64,000 bases of DNA from Erythrobacter sp. JK5 (GTDB taxonomy: Bacteria > Pseudomonadota > Alphaproteobacteria > Sphingomonadales > Sphingomonadaceae), in contig NZ_CP073577.1 of NCBI RefSeq assembly GCF_018205975.1, positions 1,240,001 through 1,304,000 on the forward strand, written 5' to 3'. The translations under genes and the position numbers were made by a program. The notes beneath the pieces were generated by a model. The model was not told the DNA's origin. It was given only the letters and a program-made list of their open reading frames with translations, and searched no databases. Shown here piece by piece: positions 34,994 through 44,488 of the stretch (position 1 is its first letter; each line of letters starts with the position of its first letter).

Positions 34994-35299
34994 TCAGATT
35001 TTGAATGGTTCGAGCTCCCCTGCCAGATCGGTGAAGCTCGGATCGTCTTCCTCTGCGATTCCGTAATCGGTCAGCGAGGGATCGCCCGCGCCTTCGCCCG
35101 GGGTCAGCCTGACGTGGAGATACGGCATCCAGATATCGCCATACTCGGCCTTTTGATACCACACGTCGATCACATCGTAGCTTGCCCACATTCCGTCCGG
35201 CTCGCGCAGGCGGATCCCTTCGCCGATCCGCGGCACTGCGGCAAAACGGATGCGATCCTGGGTCTGGTGAGTCTCGTTCTGGACTTCGATTTCGATCAC
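34994..35299 (-). CDS. Conserved hypothetical protein, 101 aa
   Basis: 101 aa starting MIEIEVQNETHQTQDRIRF. Predicted mainly beta (IRFAAVPRIGEGIRL, ASYDVIDVWYQKAEY, IWMPYLHVRLTPG), followed by an acidic tail (EEDDPSFTDLAGELEPFKI). No motif is recognised and there is no signal or membrane segment. It is immediately upstream of the CheY-like regulator in the same direction, so the two may be co-transcribed. It may be a small ligand-binding or adaptor protein, but that is only a guess. Confidence 0.6.
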   Translation of the reverse strand: MIEIEVQNETHQTQDRIRFAAVPRIGEGIRLREPDGMWASYDVIDVWYQKAEYGDIWMPYLHVRLTPGEGAGDPSLTDYGIAEEDDPSFTDLAGELEPFKI

Positions 35300-35392
35300 G
35301 GCATGCGGCCCCTGGTCTCTCGGAGACAGGGATAGGCCAGAATGCTTGACGATTTACCAACGCCGCGCAGGAAGCGCGCGCAACGGCCTAAG

Positions 35393-37927
35393 TCACTTCG
35401 CAGCGCTCTTTTTCTTGGGCGCAGCTTTCTTCTTCGGCGCAGCCTTCTTGCGCTTCTTCTTCGCCGGCCCCTTGGCCGCGCGGGCATCGATCAGTTCGAT
35501 CGCTTTGGCCGCTTCGATATCCTCAGGCTTGATATCCTTGGGAATTGTCGCGTTGGTGGTGCCATCGGTAACATAGGGGCCATAGCGGCCCGGCATCACC
35601 TTGATCTCGCCGCCACTGGTGGGGTGTTCGCCCAGCGTCTTGATCGGCTCGGCCTTGCCGCGAGAGCCGCCCTTGCGGTTTGCGGCCTCCGCGAGCAGCG
35701 TCACCGCCGCGTTCATGCCGGTATCGAACACGTCGCGCGTGCTCGATAGCTTGGCGTATTTGCCATCGTGGCGCAGGTACGGGCCATAGCGCCCGATCGC
35801 CGCCTCGATCTCCTTGCCCGTCTCCGGATGCGCGCCGATGATGCGCGGCAGGTCGAGCAATTTCACCGCCCATTCGAGGTCGAAATCGTCGAGGTCTTTG
35901 GGGATCGACGCGCGCACTTTCTTGTCGTCGATTTCCATTTCGACATAGGGGCCGAACCGCCCCGACTTGCGATGGATCTCCGCGCCGGTTTCGGGATGCT
36001 CGCCCATCACGCCGTCTTCGGCGGGGTCCGATCCGTCCGCCCCCGGCTGCGCAAAGCGGCGGGTGTATTTGCATTCGGGATAGTTCTGGCACGCCACGAA
36101 TGCGCCGAACCGGCCGCCGCGCAACGACAGCCTGCCGCCCTCGCGCCCTTCCTGGTCGCATAGCGGGCAGAAGCGCGCATCCTTGCCGTCCTCGCGCGGC
36201 GGGAACAGGTAGTCGGACAGGTAATCGTCGAGCACCTCGGTCACTTCCGAGGGCAGCTTCTCCATCACCTCTTCGGTCTTCGGCTTGAAGTCCTTCCAGA
36301 AGTTGGCGAGCAGCTCCTTGTAGTCCTCGCGCCCATCCGAAACGGTATCGAGTTCCTCCTCCATACCGGCGGTGAAATCGTAGGCGACATAGGTCGGGAA
36401 GAACCGTTCGAGAAACGCGGTCAGCAGCCGGCCCGATTCCTCGGCGAAGAAGCGGTTCTTCTCCATCCGCACATAGTCGCGATCGCGCAGCGTCTGGATG
36501 GTCGAGGCATAGGTCGATGGACGCCCGATGCCGAGCTCCTCGAGCCGCTTGACCAGCGAGGCCTCGGAGAAGCGCGGCGGCGGCTGGGTGAAGTGCTGGT
36601 TGGCCTCGACCGCCTTTTTCGCGGGCGCATCGCCCCGCTTCATCGCGGGCAGCAGGCCATCCTCATCGTCTTCGCTGTCGTCGATCCCTTCCTGGTAGAC
36701 TGCGAAGAAGCCGGGGAACTTGATGACCTGACCGGTCGCGCGCAGCTCGTGCTGGCCGGTGGCGTCGCGCAGGGTGATGGTGGTGCGCTCCAGCTGCGCG
36801 GCGGCCATCTGGCTCGCCATCGCGCGCTTGAAAATCAGGTCGTAAAGCTTGCCCTCGTCGCCCGATCCGGCGCGGTCGCGGCTGAAATTGGTCGGACGGA
36901 TTGCTTCGTGCGCTTCCTGCGCGTTCTTCGCCTTGGTGCTGTAGAACCGCGGCTTCTCGGGCCGGTATTCCGCGCTGAATCGCTCGGCGATGGCATCGCG
37001 CGCGGCCATGATCGCCGACATGTCCATCTGCACCCCGTCGGTCCGCATGTAGGTGATCGCGCCCGCCTCGTAGAGCGACTGTGCGAGCCGCATCGTGTGG
37101 CTGGCGGAATAGCCGAGCTTGCGCGCAGCCTCCTGTTGCAGGGTCGATGTGGTGAACGGCGGCGCGGGGTTGCGTTTGAGCGGTTTGGTCTCGATCGCCT
37201 CGATGGTGAAGCGCCCGGCCTCGACCGCCGCCTTGGCTTCCAGCGCGATTCCTTCGTGGCCGAGCGAAAGCTTTTCCAGCTTCTCGCCCTTGAACCTGAC
37301 CAGCCGCGCGTCGAACTCGGTTCCGTCCTGTTCGAGCCTGGCGATTACCGACCAGTATTCGTCCGCCCGAAACGCCTCGATTTCGCGCTCGCGTTCAACG
37401 ATCAGGCGCAGCGCCACCGATTGCACTCGGCCCGCAGACTTCGCCCCGGGGAGCTTGCGCCACAACACGGGGGACAGGGTGAAACCGAACAGGTAATCGA
37501 GCGCACGCCGCGCGAGATAGGCGTCGATCAGCGGCTGATCGAGTTCGCGCGGGCTTTTCATCGCTTCGGTCACCGCAGCCTTGGTGATCGCGTTGAAGGT
37601 GACCCGGTCGACCTTGGTCGGCAACGCCTTGCGCTTCTTCAGCAGCTCCTGGACATGCCAGCTGATCGCCTCGCCCTCGCGGTCGGGGTCGGTCGCGAGC
37701 ACCAGCCGCGAGGCGTCCTTGGCCGCGTCGGCGATTTCCTTGAAGCGCTTCTGCTTGTCGCGATAGAGTTCCCAATCCATCGCGAAATCCTCGTCCGGGC
37801 GCACGCTGCCGTCCTTGGGCGGCAGATCGCGGACGTGGCCGTAGCTGGCGAGAACCTTGAAGTCCGCGCCCAGATATTTCTCGATGGTCTTCGCCTTGGC
37901 GGGCGATTCAACGATCACAAGCTGCAT
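35393..37927 (-). CDS. topA: DNA topoisomerase I (type IA)
   Basis: 844 aa. The N-terminal TOPRIM domain starts LVIVESPAKAKTIEKYLG with ATDPDREGEAISWH. The catalytic Tyr lies in AGAITYMRTDG. Zinc-finger modules follow: one with CPLCDQ ... CQNYPECKYTRRF, then two or three Cys-less GRFGPYVE/GRYGPYL-type repeats. The C-terminus is a Lys/Ala-rich tail (GPAKKKRKKAAPKKKAAPKK) that binds DNA or RNA polymerase. It relaxes negative supercoils. The 101 bases upstream hold no other gene. Confidence 0.97.
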   Translation of the reverse strand: MQLVIVESPAKAKTIEKYLGADFKVLASYGHVRDLPPKDGSVRPDEDFAMDWELYRDKQKRFKEIADAAKDASRLVLATDPDREGEAISWHVQELLKKRKALPTKVDRVTFNAITKAAVTEAMKSPRELDQPLIDAYLARRALDYLFGFTLSPVLWRKLPGAKSAGRVQSVALRLIVEREREIEAFRADEYWSVIARLEQDGTEFDARLVRFKGEKLEKLSLGHEGIALEAKAAVEAGRFTIEAIETKPLKRNPAPPFTTSTLQQEAARKLGYSASHTMRLAQSLYEAGAITYMRTDGVQMDMSAIMAARDAIAERFSAEYRPEKPRFYSTKAKNAQEAHEAIRPTNFSRDRAGSGDEGKLYDLIFKRAMASQMAAAQLERTTITLRDATGQHELRATGQVIKFPGFFAVYQEGIDDSEDDEDGLLPAMKRGDAPAKKAVEANQHFTQPPPRFSEASLVKRLEELGIGRPSTYASTIQTLRDRDYVRMEKNRFFAEESGRLLTAFLERFFPTYVAYDFTAGMEEELDTVSDGREDYKELLANFWKDFKPKTEEVMEKLPSEVTEVLDDYLSDYLFPPREDGKDARFCPLCDQEGREGGRLSLRGGRFGAFVACQNYPECKYTRRFAQPGADGSDPAEDGVMGEHPETGAEIHRKSGRFGPYVEMEIDDKKVRASIPKDLDDFDLEWAVKLLDLPRIIGAHPETGKEIEAAIGRYGPYLRHDGKYAKLSSTRDVFDTGMNAAVTLLAEAANRKGGSRGKAEPIKTLGEHPTSGGEIKVMPGRYGPYVTDGTTNATIPKDIKPEDIEAAKAIELIDARAAKGPAKKKRKKAAPKKKAAPKKKSAAK

Positions 37928-38029
37928 GGTGAGGTATTCGATTTCCTTACGTGTGTACGTACGCGCGAGGGTGGAGTCGGTTGCGGCGAACCGTCAAGAG
38001 GGATTTGGAATCGGCATTGCGAATTCCGC

Positions 38030-38749
38030 TCACTCGAACATTTCGGTCAGCTCTTCGCTGCTGTCGTGCATCAGGCGGAAGGCACCCACCGCGAAGGCCG
38101 CGAACAGGACCGCGCTCGCATGGTCGGCCAGCGACTCCACGGCCATGGCTCCGATCGACCCGTCGCCGCCCAGCAGGTATGTCGCGCCGCCAATGATTCC
38201 GGCCGCTATGATGAGCAAGACCAGCAATACCACCATCGCACCGAAGATCGACCAGCCACGCCCCCGGGTCATTTCCCAGCTATTCCCAAAGCTGTCCATC
38301 GCCGGATCATCGCCAGCCAGAACCAGCGGAAGTACGGCGATCCAGCGAACCAGCAGGATGAACCCCGGGATCACCAGCAAGATGAAACCGAACACCATGC
38401 CGATGGTCGCGAGAATATAGATCCCGACAAACGGCAGGAAGCGCGAGAATGACAGTGCGGTGCTGCGCCGCACCATCCCGGCATAGAGCCAGTAATGCAT
38501 GATTACCCCAGCGACGAAGACCGCGAGTCCGATGGTCGCGGTGACGATCCCTTGCTCGAAGATCGCAGGCGTGATCATGAGGCCGGTATCGAACCCGAAG
38601 AGCTCGCTATTGCCGCCGCTATCGAGCGCCAGCGCGACCGTGCCGACCGGGACCATCACCGCCAGGAAGATCGCAACCAGTCGCGCGTGCTCCCCGATCT
38701 GGTCGAAGGTTGCGGTCAGCAGGTTCGACAACGTCGCCTCGGAATTCAT
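38030..38749 (-). CDS. Multi-pass membrane protein, unknown
   Basis: 239 aa with about six hydrophobic segments (LVAIFLAVMVPVGTVALAL, GLAVFVAGVIMHYWLY, ILATIGMVFGFILLVIPGFI, FGAMVVLLVLLIIAAGIIGG and others). The motif FGFILLVIPGFILLVRWIAV followed by DPAMDSFGNSWEMTRGRGW is a pattern I associate with glycerophosphoryl-diester-phosphodiesterase membrane-domain-like or DUF975-type proteins. Function unknown. It lies between topA and dprA on the same strand with its own gaps. Confidence 0.7.
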   Translation of the reverse strand: MNSEATLSNLLTATFDQIGEHARLVAIFLAVMVPVGTVALALDSGGNSELFGFDTGLMITPAIFEQGIVTATIGLAVFVAGVIMHYWLYAGMVRRSTALSFSRFLPFVGIYILATIGMVFGFILLVIPGFILLVRWIAVLPLVLAGDDPAMDSFGNSWEMTRGRGWSIFGAMVVLLVLLIIAAGIIGGATYLLGGDGSIGAMAVESLADHASAVLFAAFAVGAFRLMHDSSEELTEMFE

Positions 38750-38776
38750 GATGATTTTGCCCCCTGAGTGTTCAAT

Positions 38777-39919
38777 CTATTCGCTTGGTGCGCATCGGCT
38801 CACCATCCCGCCCGCATGGCGCTCCAGTTCGCCAGCCAGCTCGAGCTCCAGCAGCGCCATGTGTACCGCCGCCGAACCGACGCCCGATTGGCGGATCAGT
38901 TCGTCGACTGCAACCGGGGCCTTGGTCAGAAGCCTTGCAATATCGCCGCTCCGGTCGGCCCTTGCCTCGCCCCATTCGAGCTGGCGCAGTTCGGCGTAGT
39001 CGAACGGCGCGCCCGGTTCCTCGACATTGAAGCGCGAGCGCGGGGCGCCTGTGAAGCTTTCGAGCAATTCGACGATGTCTTCCACCGCCTGCACCAGCAC
39101 CGCGCCGTCGCGGATCAGCTGATTGCAGCCGAGCGAGCGGGTATCGAGCGGCGAGCCGGGGATCGCCATCACCTCCCTGCCCGCTTCGCCCGCCAGCCGC
39201 GCGGTGATCAGCGAACCGGACTTGGGCGCAGCTTCGACCACCAGCGTGCCCGAGGCGAGGCCAGCGATGATGCGGTTGCGGCTCGGGAAGTGTCGCCCGC
39301 GCGGTTCGGTGCCCGGCGGCTGTTCGGCGATCAGCAGGCCTTGGCAAGCGATCTGCTCCTGCAGCTCGGTGTGCTGCGGCGGATAGGCGATATCGATCCC
39401 GCTGGCGATCACGCCGATGGTGCCCCCTGACGCTGAACCCAGGGCCCCTTCATGGCACGCCCCGTCGATCCCCCTCGCCAGCCCCGAAACCACGGTAAAG
39501 CCCGCCTGCGCCAGTTCGGTCGCAAAGTCGCGCGCCAGCTTGACCGCGGCGGCGGACGCGTTGCGCGCGCCGACCATCGCGACGCACGGCTCGCTCGCGA
39601 GCACGAGATTGCCGCGACACGTGATGATCGGCGGCGCGCTGTCGAGCTCGGCCAGCAGCGCGGGATAGTCAGGCTGGTCGTGGAACAGGTAACGCGCCCC
39701 GGCGGCGCGGACGCCGTTGATCTCGCGCTCGATCCGTTCGGTCGGTGCCGGGCGATAGGCGGTTTTCCCGCGCGCGCCGAGATCGGGCAGCGCGTCCAGC
39801 GCCTGCTCCGCAGTGCCGAACCGCGCGAGCAACTGGCGATAGCTGACCGGACCGATATTGGGCGAGCGCAACAACCGGATGCGCGCGAACGCCTCGGCTT
39901 GCGAAAGCGCGCCGCTCAC
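38777..39919 (-). CDS. dprA: DNA-processing protein DprA
   Basis: 380 aa from a GTG at 39919 overlapping the plsY stop (GTGA). The Rossmann core has AMVGARNASAAAVKLARDFA, FTVVSGLARGIDGACHEGAL, GIDIAYPPQH, FPSRNRIIAGLASGTLVVEA and SGSLITARLAGEAGREVMAI. An N-terminal SAM-like region (LRSPNIGPVSYRQLL) and a C-terminal winged-helix (DIARLLTKAPVAVDELIRQS) complete it. It loads RecA onto incoming single-stranded DNA in transformation and recombination. The plsY-dprA-topA order is conserved in alphaproteobacteria. Confidence 0.95.
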   Translation of the reverse strand: MSGALSQAEAFARIRLLRSPNIGPVSYRQLLARFGTAEQALDALPDLGARGKTAYRPAPTERIEREINGVRAAGARYLFHDQPDYPALLAELDSAPPIITCRGNLVLASEPCVAMVGARNASAAAVKLARDFATELAQAGFTVVSGLARGIDGACHEGALGSASGGTIGVIASGIDIAYPPQHTELQEQIACQGLLIAEQPPGTEPRGRHFPSRNRIIAGLASGTLVVEAAPKSGSLITARLAGEAGREVMAIPGSPLDTRSLGCNQLIRDGAVLVQAVEDIVELLESFTGAPRSRFNVEEPGAPFDYAELRQLEWGEARADRSGDIARLLTKAPVAVDELIRQSGVGSAAVHMALLELELAGELERHAGGMVSRCAPSE

Positions 39920-40496
39920 GTCTTTCCGCCTACCTTCGGTTCCTCGCCGCGCATCAGCCGCCCGATATTCGCGCGGTGCTGCACCACGACGATCGCGGCG
40001 ATCGCGATCAGCGGCAGGATCGCGTGCGGGTAGCCCATGGCCCAGGCCGCCAGCGGGGCGGCAATCACGGCCGTCAGCGACGATACCGAGGAAATCCGGC
40101 TGAGAAAGAGCGCCGCCGCCCAGATAGCCGCGCAGACCAGCATCACCGGCCATGCCAGCGCCAGCAGCACGCCCGCAGCAGTCGCGAAACCCTTGCCCCC
40201 TTGAACCGGAGCCACGGCGTAAAGCAGTGCCCCGCCACCGCCGCGATTGCGGCAATGCCCTCGCTGCCCGGCCAGACCTGCGCCGCGACCAGTACCGGCA
40301 CTGCACCCTTGGCGGCATCGAGCAACACGGTCGCCGCCGCCAGCCCCTTGTTCCCGGTGCGCAGCACGTTCGTCGCGCCGATGCTGCCCGAGCCGATCTT
40401 GCGCACATCGCCCAGCCCGGCCGCGCGGGTAAGGATCAGGCCGAATGGAACGGACCCGAACAGAAAACCGAGCAAAGCCGCGAAAACCAGGTCCAA
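39916..40496 (-). CDS. plsY: Glycerol-3-phosphate acyltransferase PlsY (frameshifted as sequenced)
   Basis: Acyl-phosphate-dependent first step of phospholipid synthesis at the inner membrane. The first frame carries the signature [20 protein letters not shown] and [19 protein letters not shown]. It then breaks at 40196-40200 (C5 on the plus strand), and the second frame carries [15 protein letters not shown] to the stop. One extra G restores [12 protein letters not shown], the third PlsY motif, and 193 aa. A TTG at 40496 with GGAG eight bases ahead is my preferred start; a GTG at 40505 is an alternative. Confidence 0.9.
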
Positions 40497-40506
40497 TTCA
40501 AACACT

Positions 40507-40600
40507 CCGTTCGCCCCGAGCTTGTCGACAGGCCGCATTTCTTTATGGAAGCCGAGAGCTAGAAGAAGCGCAGTGCTTCGACAAGCTTGGCACGAACGGG
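40507..40600. repeat. REP-like inverted pair (family 1) between plsY and murI
   Basis: The left arm (about 40507-40530) reads CCGTTCGCCCCGAGCTTGTC and the right arm (about 40574-40600) ends GACAAGCTTGGCACGAACGG, an inverted copy. The arms share the AGCTTGTCGA core with the element at 18680-18748. It occupies the whole divergent gap between plsY and murI, and overlaps one possible murI start. Confidence 0.78.
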
Positions 40601-41405
40601 CTTCACCGAATTGGACGCATCCTCTCCCATCCTGTTGTTCGATACCGGCGTCGGCGGGCTGACCGTCTACGACGCGCTGTGCCGTGTCCTGCCGCAGGCT
40701 CCGGTGATCTTTGCGGCGGACTATGCGGGGCTTCCCTATGGCAAGAAGACCGAGGCCGAGGTGGCCGCGCGTGTCTCCGGCCTGCTGGGGCGCATGAGCG
40801 AGCGCTATCGCCCGCGCCTCGCCTGCATCGCCTGCAACACCGCCAGCACCATCGCGCTCGGCATGGTGCGCGAGGTACTGGAGATCCCGATCGTCGGCAC
40901 CGTTCCCGCAATCAAGCCCGCCGCCCTGCAAACGCAAACCGGCACGTTCGGCCTGATCGGGACGCAGGCGACGATCCGGCAGCGCTATGTCGACGATCTC
41001 GAGCGTGACTTTGCAGGTGGCAAGAGCCTGCTGCGCATCGCCGCGCCCGACCTGGTCGACGAAGCCGAAGCCAAGCTGCGCGGGAAGCCGGTCGACATGG
41101 CAGTTGTCGAAGAGGCAGTGCAGCGGCTGCGCGGCATGGAGGGCGGCGAGGATATCGACGCGGTGGTACTCGCCTGCACGCACTTCCCGCTGCTGCGCGA
41201 GGAATTGGGTGCATTGTTTCGAAGCGATGTTGCACTGATCGACGGCGCGGACGGGATCGCCCGCCGCATCGCGCACCTGCTCGAAGGGCAGGAATTCGCG
41301 TCGAAAGGCCCCAACCGTTTCGTCGTGGTCGGTGACGTCATGGCGGCAGACGGGCTGGAACGCGCGCTGGCCGAACGCGGCTTTGGTGCGCCCGAGGCAT
41401 TCTGA
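40587..41405 (+). CDS. murI: Glutamate racemase
   Basis: Up to 272 aa. It makes D-glutamate for peptidoglycan. It has [23 protein letters not shown], catalytic Cys in [11 protein letters not shown] and Cys in [13 protein letters not shown], with the expected spacing. The start is uncertain. The longest reading begins at a TTG (40587) inside the REP arm ([10 protein letters not shown]), while a TTG at 40611 gives [13 protein letters not shown], closer to the family length. Neither has a clear ribosome site. It is divergent from plsY. Confidence 0.93.
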   Translation: MARTGFTELDASSPILLFDTGVGGLTVYDALCRVLPQAPVIFAADYAGLPYGKKTEAEVAARVSGLLGRMSERYRPRLACIACNTASTIALGMVREVLEIPIVGTVPAIKPAALQTQTGTFGLIGTQATIRQRYVDDLERDFAGGKSLLRIAAPDLVDEAEAKLRGKPVDMAVVEEAVQRLRGMEGGEDIDAVVLACTHFPLLREELGALFRSDVALIDGADGIARRIAHLLEGQEFASKGPNRFVVVGDVMAADGLERALAERGFGAPEAF

Positions 41406-41536
41406 GCAGCAAAACCTGCAAGTCGTTCGCAAAGATCGCAGTGGCCAAATCGATTACTCAAACCTAGATAACCGCGAAACAACGAGACCAGAGATCGGTT
41501 AGTCAGGCCAGCAGGCAATCAAGAGCGCGGACCAAA

Positions 41537-42757
41537 GTGAATTACGACCACATCTTCGACCAGGCGATAGACCGGCTGCACGATGAAGGCCGTTACCGTG
41601 TCTTCATCGATATCCTGCGCAACAAAGGTGCGTATCCGAACGCGCGCTGCTTTCACGGGCATAACGGGCCGAAACCGATCACCGTGTGGTGCTCGAACGA
41701 TTACCTCTGCATGGGCCAGCACGACAAGGTGATCGGCGCGATGGAAGACGCGCTGCACGATGTCGGCGCGGGCTCGGGCGGCACACGCAATATCGGCGGC
41801 AACACGCACCTGCATGTCGAACTGGAGCAGGAGCTCGCGGAGCTTCACGGCAAGGAAGGCGCGCTGCTGTTTACCAGCGGCTATGTCTCCAACGACGCGA
41901 CGCTCTCGACGCTCGCCAAGCTGCTGCCCGGCTGCGTGATCTTCTCGGACGAGTTGAACCATGCGAGCATGATCGCCGGCATCCGCAATTCGGGCTGCGA
42001 GAAGCGGGTGTTCCGCCACAACGACGTGCGCCATCTCGAAGAGCTGCTCGCCGCCGAAGACCCCGAAACGCCCAAACTCATCGCCTTCGAAAGCGTCTAT
42101 TCGATGGACGGCGACGTCGCCCCGATCCACGCGATCTGCGACCTTGCAGAAAAGTACAACGCGCTGACCTATATCGACGAGGTCCACGCGGTCGGCATGT
42201 ATGGCGAGCATGGCGGCGGGATTTCGGAGCGCGACAACGCCGCGCACCGGATCGACATCATTGAGGGCACTCTGGGCAAGGCTTTCGGCGTGATGGGCGG
42301 CTATATCGCGGCCGACAAACGCGTGATCGACTGCATCCGCTCCTATGCGCCCGGTTTCATCTTCACGACGTCGCTGTCGCCAGTGCTGGTCGCGGGCGTG
42401 CTCGCCTCGGTGCGGCACCTCAAGGAATCAAGCGTCGAGCGCAACGCGCAGCAGCGTGCCGCCGCGATCCTCAAGCTGAAGTTTGCCGAGGCCGGGCTGC
42501 CGGTGATGGACAGCGTCACCCACATCGTCCCGCTGATGGTCGGCGACCCGGTGCGCGCCAAGAAGATCAGCGATATCCTGCTCGCCGAATACGGCGTCTA
42601 TGTGCAGCCGATCAATTTCCCGACCGTCCCGCGCGGAACCGAGCGCCTGCGCTTCACCCCCGGCCCGCATCACACCGAAGCGATGATGGACGAGCTGACC
42701 GAAGCGCTGGTGGAAATCTGGGACCGGCTCGAAATGCAGCTCGCCGAGGCAGCTTGA
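41537..42757 (+). CDS. hemA: 5-aminolevulinate synthase
   Basis: 406 aa. Condenses glycine and succinyl-CoA to ALA, the alphaproteobacterial C4 entry to heme and bacteriochlorophyll. [49 protein letters not shown] and the PLP lysine in [13 protein letters not shown] are diagnostic of ALAS over other alpha-oxoamine synthases. Succinyl-CoA supply links it to the methylmalonyl-CoA route elsewhere in this window. No other tetrapyrrole gene is nearby. The 131 bases upstream hold no gene. Confidence 0.96.
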   Translation: MNYDHIFDQAIDRLHDEGRYRVFIDILRNKGAYPNARCFHGHNGPKPITVWCSNDYLCMGQHDKVIGAMEDALHDVGAGSGGTRNIGGNTHLHVELEQELAELHGKEGALLFTSGYVSNDATLSTLAKLLPGCVIFSDELNHASMIAGIRNSGCEKRVFRHNDVRHLEELLAAEDPETPKLIAFESVYSMDGDVAPIHAICDLAEKYNALTYIDEVHAVGMYGEHGGGISERDNAAHRIDIIEGTLGKAFGVMGGYIAADKRVIDCIRSYAPGFIFTTSLSPVLVAGVLASVRHLKESSVERNAQQRAAAILKLKFAEAGLPVMDSVTHIVPLMVGDPVRAKKISDILLAEYGVYVQPINFPTVPRGTERLRFTPGPHHTEAMMDELTEALVEIWDRLEMQLAEAA

Positions 42758-42767
42758 GAAGTACGTT

Positions 42768-43463
42768 GTGGGTTGCTTGATCTGCGGCGAAGAGCGCACA
42801 GTTCGAAGCCACATAATTCCAAAGGCTATTGCAAAAGACCTTCGCAAGGACGCACCTCACGCGATCCAAGGTTCAACTTCGTATCTTGGCGTACGAAAAA
42901 CCCAGGGAGGTGCTTTCAGTGACGAAATCCTGTGCAGAGAACATGAAGCGTCGACGTCAATTTTAGACACATACGGCGTCAGTTTTCTAAGAAGGGCAAG
43001 AGAGGCATTTGACGCCTTCGGACCGGACGGCTTTTGGGTCGAGAATCCGAGCCCTCACACTCTTTCTCGCTTTGCCTTAGGGATAGTATGGCGTGAGGTG
43101 CATGCATTTGGCGAGAAAACACTGGGTCCGTATGAGAGCTCCGTTAAATCACACGTGTTTGACGGTGATGAGATCGGCTGGCCAATCATGGTTTCTAGGG
43201 AGAACTTCACTCTAGTCGGAAACAAACCGATCGAATTTATCACTCACCCACACTCCGTGAGATTTGCAGACCGAAACACTTGGAAATTCACCGTCTTGGG
43301 CTTCAGCTTTTGGATCGTATCAGACAAGCGCGGTTTGGAAAGGCTGCATACAGAGATGAGAGCAGACATGAATGATCCCGTTTTCGTGATCGTCGGCCAT
43401 GAACAAGACTATCGATCCGTTAGAACCCTGCAGCCATTGCTCAAGAGAATGCTCAAAAGGTAG
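42768..43463 (+). CDS. HNH-like zinc-motif protein, AT-rich accessory gene
   Basis: 231 aa from a GTG ten bases after hemA. The N-terminus MGCLICGEERTVRSHIIPKA followed by EILCREHEAS gives a CxxC ... H ... CxxH zinc pattern like HNH_5-type endonucleases. The rest has no clear motif (aromatic and charged, e.g. FWVENPSPHTLSRFALGIVW). Its base composition is near 50% GC, well below hemA, and its codon use is unlike its neighbours, suggesting recent acquisition. Nuclease activity or a defence role is possible but not shown. It has no partner gene with a toxin or defence signature next to it. Confidence 0.6.
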   Translation: MGCLICGEERTVRSHIIPKAIAKDLRKDAPHAIQGSTSYLGVRKTQGGAFSDEILCREHEASTSILDTYGVSFLRRAREAFDAFGPDGFWVENPSPHTLSRFALGIVWREVHAFGEKTLGPYESSVKSHVFDGDEIGWPIMVSRENFTLVGNKPIEFITHPHSVRFADRNTWKFTVLGFSFWIVSDKRGLERLHTEMRADMNDPVFVIVGHEQDYRSVRTLQPLLKRMLKR

Positions 43464-43550
43464 AAGTAGGCGCGCGAAGGAATCCAGACGTAACGGGGCG
43501 GTTGCGCCAAGCCGCCTGATAGCCCACAGTCACCCACCAGGGAGAGACGA

Positions 43551-44408
43551 ATGGCCACCACATTCGACCGCGCGTCGCTCGACACCGGATCGCTCGACAT
43601 TCGGCCGATGACGCCCGCGATCGGGGCGGAAATTCTCAATATCGACCTTGGCGCTTCCGGCATCGCGCGGCGCATTCCCGAAATCCGTGCAGCCTTGCTC
43701 AAGCACGGCGTGATCTTTTTCCGCGATCAGGACCTGACGCAGGAACAGCACATCGCCTTTGCGCGCCATTTCGGCGAGCTGGAGATCCATCCTGCTACCC
43801 CCAAGGACCAGCCCAACCGCGAGGTTTTGCGCATCTCGTATGGTCCCAAAAGCCGGGGTCAGGAGAACAACTGGCATTCGGACGTCACCTGGCGCGAAGA
43901 ACCCTCGCTCGGCTCGATCCTGCTCGCCCGCGAAGTGCCCGAATGCGGCGGGGACACGCTCTTCGCCAACATGCACCTCGCCTATGAGCGGCTGTCCGAA
44001 CAGATGAAGCGGTTTTGCGAAGGGCTGACGGCGGTGCACGATATCAGCCGGGTGTTCGCCAGGCGGCTCGGCAAGACGCCCGAGGAGCTGCACCAGCAAT
44101 ACCCGCCGATGCGCCATCCGGTGATACGCACCCACCCCGAAACCGGCGAGCGCGCGATCTACGTCAACACCGGCTTCACCAGCCATATCGAAGGGCTGTC
44201 GAAGGACGAGAGCCGCTGGCTGCTCGATCACCTCTACAAGACCGCGTGGGACGTCGAGATCCAGTGCCGTTTCCGCTGGCAGGCGGGTTCGATCGCATTC
44301 TGGGACAACCGCGTGTGCCAGCACTTCGCGGTATCCGACTATTTCCCTGCCCGCCGCAAGATGGAACGCGTGACCATTGCGGGCGACAAGCCGTTCTTCA
44401 CACCCTGA
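43551..44408 (+). CDS. TauD/TfdA family Fe(II)/2-oxoglutarate dioxygenase
   Basis: 285 aa, with a good GGGAGAG ribosome site. The family facial triad is visible as HxD in NNWHSDVTWREEPSLGSILL and the distal His in WDNRVCQHFAVSDYFPARRK, where Arg residues bind 2-oxoglutarate. IGAEILNIDLG at the start is typical. Members hydroxylate taurine, alkylsulfates, 2,4-D or other acids; no sulfonate transporter genes are nearby, so the substrate is open. Confidence 0.9.
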   Translation: MATTFDRASLDTGSLDIRPMTPAIGAEILNIDLGASGIARRIPEIRAALLKHGVIFFRDQDLTQEQHIAFARHFGELEIHPATPKDQPNREVLRISYGPKSRGQENNWHSDVTWREEPSLGSILLAREVPECGGDTLFANMHLAYERLSEQMKRFCEGLTAVHDISRVFARRLGKTPEELHQQYPPMRHPVIRTHPETGERAIYVNTGFTSHIEGLSKDESRWLLDHLYKTAWDVEIQCRFRWQAGSIAFWDNRVCQHFAVSDYFPARRKMERVTIAGDKPFFTP

Positions 44409-44488
44409 AGACGGCTTTCCGTAGCGGATTTTGTGCGCTCGCAAGTCTGCGCTAGCTCTCCCGTCAAACACAGAATCGGGAGACAAGA

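Noticed and set aside
36593..38452. Plus-strand open frame of 619 codons
   Set aside because: Antisense to topA and the membrane-protein gene.
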